DNA of 40,259 nt, taken from Acidimicrobiales bacterium. Its GTDB lineage: Bacteria; Actinomycetota; Acidimicrobiia; Acidimicrobiales; SZUA-35. The notes beneath the pieces are model-generated. The model saw nothing but the letters and a program-made list of their open reading frames with translations. It had not been told where the DNA came from and ran no database searches. Position 1 is the stretch's first letter; each line of letters opens with the position of its first letter. The DNA is taken from NCBI GenBank assembly GCA_020628305.1, contig JAHDFH010000014.1, positions 1 through 40,259 of the forward strand, read 5' to 3'. Of this stretch, positions 35,608 through 40,259 are shown one piece after another. The position numbers and the translations under genes are program-made.

Positions 35608-36402
35608 ATGATTTGCAAAGCATGCGGACCGAGCATTCTTCTAGGCACGATTGGTCTTATTACAGGTATCGCCGGAATCCTCAACGAAAACTCAACTACT
35701 CTGCCAGCTGCGGCCGGTATATTCGCACTCGGGGCTGGCTGGACCGGGGTTCGACTCGGCAGACAGCTTGGAGCCGAACAAGAGCGCAATGCCCTGGTAG
35801 CCGAAGAACTAGCCGACGTCATCCATCGATCTAAAACAACTGAACAAGAGCTAGAAAAGATCAAGACTGAATCTCAGACCGAGGTTAACAAGACAGAGAC
35901 TCAACCAAAGGCGCCAGCTCAAACAGCCCAGACCAACTCGACTGACCCTTTGCTTGATTCTCAAACTGGCCTCTTTTCTGAGAATTTCTTTAGAGTCGCA
36001 CTCGAATCCCGGATTGCCTCTGCCCGCCGCCATCTACGACCCATCTCAGTGATTCTCATCGAAGTTACTTCCCAGGTAGAGAACTTCAACTCAGATTCTA
36101 TAGCAGCCGCGATTCGCGAAACCATCCGCGATGCTGACACTGCCTGCCGCATGGACAGCGGCGAGTTTGCACTGGTGTTAGAAGACACGCCCGAGACTGG
36201 AGCAATCTGGACTGTGGAGCGGATCAGACGAAACCTCCATACAGCAGAAGACTCGGCCCTTCTATGGGCTGGTCTGGCATGCTATCCGGCTCACGCGTTC
36301 TCTCGAGACGCAATTATTGACGCTGCTAGCACTGCTCTAAGTAAAGCCAAAGACTGGGAACAAGGCCGCATCGAAGTGTCCGACACCGTAGAAGAAGAGT
36401 GA
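35608..36402 (+). CDS. Membrane protein with degenerate GGDEF domain
   Basis: 264 residues. Two hydrophobic segments (about 8-26 and 32-49) form a short membrane hairpin, then a coiled coil (about 55-92) and a Thr/Gln-rich linker. The C-terminal GGDEF-like domain (about 115-255) has DSQTGLFSENFFRVALESRI, RMDSGEFALVLEDT and GLACYPAHAFSRDAIIDAA. The signature reads DSGEF (183-187) instead of GGDEF, and the first metal Asp region reads LIEVTSQVENF, so the metal ligands are lost. It is most likely not a cyclase; it may bind nucleotide or serve as a structural module. ATG with GGAG five bases upstream. It is divergent from the heat-shock operon. Confidence 0.82.
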   Translation: MICKACGPSILLGTIGLITGIAGILNENSTTLPAAAGIFALGAGWTGVRLGRQLGAEQERNALVAEELADVIHRSKTTEQELEKIKTESQTEVNKTETQPKAPAQTAQTNSTDPLLDSQTGLFSENFFRVALESRIASARRHLRPISVILIEVTSQVENFNSDSIAAAIRETIRDADTACRMDSGEFALVLEDTPETGAIWTVERIRRNLHTAEDSALLWAGLACYPAHAFSRDAIIDAASTALSKAKDWEQGRIEVSDTVEEE

Positions 36403-36497
36403 GCTTAATCAGCCAGCGTTCAGCGTTTCCATACGGGCAACACAGCGCTTAGAATTTGGTTGGGTTGCTGAAAGCTATCCAACGGCCAAAATGATTC

Positions 36498-36929
36498 TTA
36501 GGGCGCTTCTGTTGGCTCAAGCTCTTCGGCAGCCTTCAAGTCTCTATCCCCGATTGGGTTCTCCAGATCAATTTCCGCGATCCAGTTGTTAAGATCGTAT
36601 TCGCAATCCTCTTCAGTCTTGCCTTCAAGAAGACCAATCTGAATGGCTACTGCAACATCGTCCTCGGATTCTTGAATCACGGGTTCATAGCCGTAGCACT
36701 CTGGGGAAAGCATCTCGAACTCGACCGAAATCGTGTCTTCATCGACGGTTTGGACATCACCAAACACTGCTGGCTGAAGGTTGGTAAGCCCACCAGAAGA
36801 ATCTAATGTTTGGGGACCATCAACAATCGAAGTTTCGAACTCGGGTTCTGGTTCTTCAACTGGCTCCTCATCGGTGCAGGCTGCCATCGCTAGCCCTGCT
36901 ACTGCTACTAAAGCTATTAGTTTTTTCAC
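36498..36929 (-). CDS. Small acidic lipoprotein
   Basis: 143 residues. A signal peptide with a Cys at 18 (GLAMAAC) fits a lipoprotein, although Met at -3 is not ideal. The mature part is very acidic (TDEEPVEEPEPEFETS) with a folded portion (about 45-130) containing two Cys (SPECYGYEP and TEEDCEYDLNNW) that may pair. Function unknown. GTG start five bases after the stop of the beta-propeller gene, with AAGGG upstream, so it is in the same transcript and may work with that secreted protein. Confidence 0.75.
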   Translation of the reverse strand: MKKLIALVAVAGLAMAACTDEEPVEEPEPEFETSIVDGPQTLDSSGGLTNLQPAVFGDVQTVDEDTISVEFEMLSPECYGYEPVIQESEDDVAVAIQIGLLEGKTEEDCEYDLNNWIAEIDLENPIGDRDLKAAEELEPTEAP

Positions 36930-36934
36930 GTCGC

Positions 36935-39085
36935 TTACCCTTCGAGAGATGGACTACAGGCCACTCGTTCGGAGCGGTCGTTGCCTACCTTAGTCTCTAC
37001 AAAGTAATCAATGGTGCCACTACGGATCGAATCTGTAAAGCTAGTCCCAGCAACCTTGCCACGCCACCAAACATTGCCACCATCAACAGAACGAGACACA
37101 ACATACTCAGCACCAGCATCAGCAACCGCAGTCCAACTTATTACTGCTTGTCCACCTATAATCGCAGCACCACAAGAGGCTACTGCTGAGACAGGTTCCG
37201 GTTGAGGTTCGGGCGGCCCTGGCTCTCCCTCAACACAAGACACACGCTCGCTACGAGAACCATCCTCAAACACAGCCAACACAAAATACTCTAAAGTCGC
37301 ATCACGATTCGAATCAACAAACGAAGTACCATCAACCGCGCCACGCCAATACTGCTGAGAACCATCAACAGAACGATAAACAACATGCTTCACACCACCA
37401 ACAGCACCAGACCAAGAAACATTAACAGAGTCCCCCGAAACCTGGAAAGTGCAATTCGTCGGCACAGCAGTCGGCTCAGGCTCAATCTGAGTCATAACAC
37501 AATCAACAGCTGACGATTTGTCAATGCTTGCCTTTGAAACAACTGAGTAAGCTAGTACACCGTCTTTGTTGGTATCAACGAAGGTCGTATCCTCAGTCGC
37601 ACCTCGCCAAGAGACATTTCCTCCATCAACGGATCTAGAAACAACATACTTCTCAGCACCATCAACCGCATCCCAGACAACTGTCACAGTCTCCCCAGAC
37701 ACAGTTGCCTCACACGATGCGGGTGCTGCCAACGCAGCTGAACCGCCGTCTGCGTTACAGAGACGGACCAGATCACGTCCCGGAGCGGTAGAACCGATCT
37801 CACCTACTGAGTTGAATCCACCAGTAACCCAGAGACATCCATCGGAAGCTGGCAATACGGCCCAGCCACCGACATCACCAGCCATGTAAGGGTTAAACCG
37901 CTGATCACGCTCGCCTGTATTGCCATCATAGGCAATGACGCCAGAGACAGAACCCGTGTACTCATATGGCTGAGTTAGGCTTGCGAGGTCCCAGTTGAAC
38001 TCTTTAACTGTCAAGTCAACCATTTCATCAGCACTAATATGAGAGCCCCAGCAATGGCATGTTGCATAAACTCGGTCACCAATAACCTCTAGATTCTGGC
38101 CATCACCGCCGCTACGCATGAGGTTTACTTGATACTCAGAATGCTTCTGCGTTGTGTGCTGCTTTATGAGGGCCATTCCTTGGTTCTCATCGTGCACATA
38201 AGTTGAGTGTTCTGTTCCTGTGATGAAAACGTTTCCATTTGGTAAAGCCTCAACGTCATACATCCAGGTAGCAGTTTTATTGACAGCGAAGTCATTCCAT
38301 GTCTCTTGTGAAGCGTCAGAGCGATCAAAGGCTTTCAAACCCTTATTTCGGGACTGCACTGATTTTCCAGCGACATAGACACTATCGGTCGTGTGGCTAA
38401 GCGCTATCCCCCAAACACCTTCAAACGAACTGGCATCTGGAATCCACGAACGATCAAGTGCTCCAGTTGCGAGGTTAAAGCGAACCACTCCACTCACAGC
38501 AATTGGGGCACCACCATCGTTTGCAGAAGTAAATGAGCCTGCAACGTATAAGAAACCATCATGCCCGATGTGCAGGTCTCGTACCGTAGCGACGTCACCG
38601 AAAACACGACCACTAAACGAACCATCTCGCTCGCCTGTCTCGGGATCTATCTTTACAAGGCCTCCAACTTGAACGCCATTCCAAGTCTTCATCTCGCCGC
38701 CGACAAACATGCCACCATCAGGCGCATTTTGTAGAACCAGAACCGGCCCACCTACCTCAGGAGCGAATGAAAAGTTAGGTACACCAGTACGGAGATCAAC
38801 AGCTGCCATGTAAGGCTGAGACTCAACCTCAACCCCGTTAGTCAGATTTAGAAAGTTGCCTCCAACATAAACCTGGCCATCTGACTCTTCCAAAGCCCAA
38901 CCAAGCGAAGAGAATCTGTTGACTGTAAGCGAATCACCAAAGTCACTTAAACCCCAGCTTGTACGTTGTCTAGTTTCAAGGTTGGAGTCATCCCATGACG
39001 TTTGGGCGCTTCCTACAGAGGCAGATAAGGCCACAGCAAAGGCGGTGACAGAGATAGCTGCTGCGATCAGTTTCAAAATTTTCAT
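36935..39085 (-). CDS. Secreted beta-propeller protein with three FN3-like C-terminal domains
   Basis: 716 residues. Signal peptide with cleavage after GSA (27). Residues about 35-440 contain repeated strands such as GQVYVGGNF, GGMFVGGEM, GFLYVAGSF, DSVYVAGKS and CLWVTGGFNS, like the delta-60/beta-propeller repeats of surface proteins. Three FN3-like modules of about 90 residues follow (about 447-716). Each has a V-RSVDG-WRG-T-F-D core (YVVSRSVDGGNVSWRGATED, HVVYRSVDGSQQYWRGAVDG, YVVSRSVDGGNVWWRGKVAG) and one or more Cys; Pro/Glu linkers separate them. It is probably exported and binds surface or matrix glycans or proteins (inference). ATG with GGAG about 11 bases upstream. A closely related gene lies just upstream. 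Confidence 0.83.
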   Translation of the reverse strand: MKILKLIAAAISVTAFAVALSASVGSAQTSWDDSNLETRQRTSWGLSDFGDSLTVNRFSSLGWALEESDGQVYVGGNFLNLTNGVEVESQPYMAAVDLRTGVPNFSFAPEVGGPVLVLQNAPDGGMFVGGEMKTWNGVQVGGLVKIDPETGERDGSFSGRVFGDVATVRDLHIGHDGFLYVAGSFTSANDGGAPIAVSGVVRFNLATGALDRSWIPDASSFEGVWGIALSHTTDSVYVAGKSVQSRNKGLKAFDRSDASQETWNDFAVNKTATWMYDVEALPNGNVFITGTEHSTYVHDENQGMALIKQHTTQKHSEYQVNLMRSGGDGQNLEVIGDRVYATCHCWGSHISADEMVDLTVKEFNWDLASLTQPYEYTGSVSGVIAYDGNTGERDQRFNPYMAGDVGGWAVLPASDGCLWVTGGFNSVGEIGSTAPGRDLVRLCNADGGSAALAAPASCEATVSGETVTVVWDAVDGAEKYVVSRSVDGGNVSWRGATEDTTFVDTNKDGVLAYSVVSKASIDKSSAVDCVMTQIEPEPTAVPTNCTFQVSGDSVNVSWSGAVGGVKHVVYRSVDGSQQYWRGAVDGTSFVDSNRDATLEYFVLAVFEDGSRSERVSCVEGEPGPPEPQPEPVSAVASCGAAIIGGQAVISWTAVADAGAEYVVSRSVDGGNVWWRGKVAGTSFTDSIRSGTIDYFVETKVGNDRSERVACSPSLEG

Positions 39086-39191
39086 CAGGGTTCAAGCTCC
39101 GGATAGGCAAGTCTTAGTAATTTCCCTCGAGAACTAGATCGACCAATTTGTGACTCAACTTGACAGGCTTGGGTGAAATAGCTCCCATTCA

Positions 39192-39214
39192 AGCGGTGTT
39201 GCTAAAGTACCGCT
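39192..39214 (-). terminator. Weak hairpin between the tandem paralogues
   Basis: AGCGGT (39192-39197) pairs with ACCGCT (39209-39214) over an 11-base loop, 25 bases after the stop of the upstream paralogue. No T-run. The rest of the 153-base gap shows no gene and no clear promoter. Confidence 0.3.
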
Positions 39215-39238
39215 CTAACCCACTATTTGAGCAGGAAG

Positions 39239-40259
39239 TTAGCCATTCAAAGCCGGAGTACAGGCCACTCGTTCGGAGCGATCGTTGCCAACTTTGGTCT
39301 CAACGAAGTACTGGATAGTCCCGCTACGCACAGAGTCACTGAAGCTGGTTCCGGCAACCTTGCCACGCCACCAAACGTTACCGCCATCTACAGAACGAGA
39401 TACAACATACTCAGCACCAGCATCAGCAACCGCAGACCAAGTTACTCGGGCGCTGCCATTCTGAATAGTTGCATCGCAAGACGCTACTGCAGATACGGCT
39501 TCCGGTTCTGGCTGAGGAGGACCAGGTTCCCCTTCTACGCAAGGGACACGTTCACTACGAGAACCATCCTCAAACACGGCCAAAACAAAATACTCTAGGG
39601 TCGCATCACGATTCGTATCAGTAAACGAAGTACCATCCGTAGCACCACGCCAATACTGCTGCGAACCATCAACCGAACGGTAGACAACATGCTTCACAGC
39701 ACCATTGGCGTTGGTCCAAGAAACGTTGATTTCTGCACCAGAGATCTGGAACGTGCAATTCGTGGGAACATCCGTAGGCTCAGGCTCAACGTCAACCATC
39801 GAACACTGCACTGCCGTTGACTTATCTTTGCTAACTTTGGTTACAACAGAATAAGCGAGCTCACCATCTTTATTGGTATCAACAAACGAAGTATCCTCAG
39901 TCGCTCCACGCCACGAAACAATCCCTCCATCTACAGAGCGAGAAACCACGTATTTCTCCGCACCAGCAACAGCATCCCAAACCAGAGTCACGGTCTCACC
40001 AGAAACAGTCGCCTCACATGAAGCGGGAGCTGGTATCGTCACCGAGCCGCCTTCAGCATCACATAACCGAACTAGATCACGAGCAGCCGCTGTGTTTCCG
40101 ATTTCACCAACAGAGTTAAATCCACCAGTCACCCAGAGACAACCATCGGAAGCTGGAAGTACTGCCCAGCCACCAACATCACCAGCCATATAAGGATTAA
40201 ACCCCTGATCCCGCTCACCAGTATCAGCATCATAAGCAATCACACCAGAAACAGAACCC
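39239..40259 (-). CDS. Paralogue of the secreted beta-propeller/FN3-like protein, partial (5' end outside window)
   Basis: The frame is open to the end of the window (GSVSGVIAYDADTGERDQGF), so the visible 339 residues are the C-terminal part. It is collinear with the C-terminal half of the protein at 36935-39085: the end of the propeller (GGWAVLPASDGCLWVTGGFN) and the same three FN3-like modules, identical over long stretches. Differences cluster in linkers and loops (for example AALAAPASC against VTIPAPASC). This is a tandem duplication followed by divergence. It ends ACTPALNG where the copy ends ACSPSLEG. Confidence 0.85.
   Translation of the reverse strand, partial: GSVSGVIAYDADTGERDQGFNPYMAGDVGGWAVLPASDGCLWVTGGFNSVGEIGNTAAARDLVRLCDAEGGSVTIPAPASCEATVSGETVTLVWDAVAGAEKYVVSRSVDGGIVSWRGATEDTSFVDTNKDGELAYSVVTKVSKDKSTAVQCSMVDVEPEPTDVPTNCTFQISGAEINVSWTNANGAVKHVVYRSVDGSQQYWRGATDGTSFTDTNRDATLEYFVLAVFEDGSRSERVPCVEGEPGPPQPEPEAVSAVASCDATIQNGSARVTWSAVADAGAEYVVSRSVDGGNVWWRGKVAGTSFSDSVRSGTIQYFVETKVGNDRSERVACTPALNG

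Overview
The window comes from an actinobacterium, most likely an uncultured aquatic member of the Acidimicrobiia (inference). Three things point there. The order dnaK-grpE-dnaJ-hspR with an HspR-type inverted repeat (HAIR) is actinobacterial. So is the clpC / disA / ispD-ispF-rlmB neighbourhood. Several secreted proteins carry the long Thr-rich linkers common in that class. Base composition is moderate, many starts are GTG or TTG, and many genes seem to be read from leaderless mRNAs.

Layout. 1-4079 (minus) is a large secreted surface protein whose C-terminal SdrD-type B repeats lie in another frame, so the gene is broken or misassembled at about 830. 4149-5796 holds pyrE and pyrD, divergent, with two back-to-back leaderless promoters in 61 bases. 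5797-11479 is an accessory stretch: palindrome-rich spacers, a LytR_C-domain membrane protein, tRNA-Thr(UGU), an unrecognised 380-aa protein, a secreted DUF4214-like protein and a GT4-type glycosyltransferase. 11480-19754 (minus) is a housekeeping block: ispD-ispF-rlmB plus a membrane protein, then disA, then a lipoprotein/HAD fusion, then clpC. 19917-29712 holds a polyprenyl diphosphate synthase, a 23S/tRNA m5U methyltransferase, nadC, a GNAT protein, a trans-sulfuration enzyme, purB, a 633-aa acidic zinc-finger protein and purA. 29847-31409 is a membrane-anchored sigma-factor-like protein. 31402-35368 is the heat-shock operon, divergent from a degenerate GGDEF membrane protein (35608-36402). 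36498-40259 (minus) is a lipoprotein behind two tandem paralogues of a secreted beta-propeller/FN3-like protein; the second runs off the window.

How the parts work together. De novo pyrimidine (pyrD, pyrE), purine (purA, purB), NAD (nadC) and MEP-pathway isoprenoid steps (ispD, ispF, with a prenyl diphosphate synthase) are present as separate small units. Protein quality control is covered by ClpC and by DnaK/GrpE/DnaJ with their repressor HspR. DisA implies c-di-AMP signalling. Several unusual membrane proteins join a cytoplasmic regulatory or enzymatic domain to an extracellular part.

The most interesting signals are: (1) a repeated TAGNNT-N6-start arrangement that marks leaderless promoters; (2) the sigma-like/TM/extracellular fusion; (3) the lipoprotein/TM/HAD fusion with an altered HAD motif I; (4) the HAIR operator embedded in the dnaK promoter; (5) intergenic palindromes sharing the core TAGGGACGGT; (6) the frame break in the large surface protein. 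I see no CRISPR array, no transposase and no integrase.
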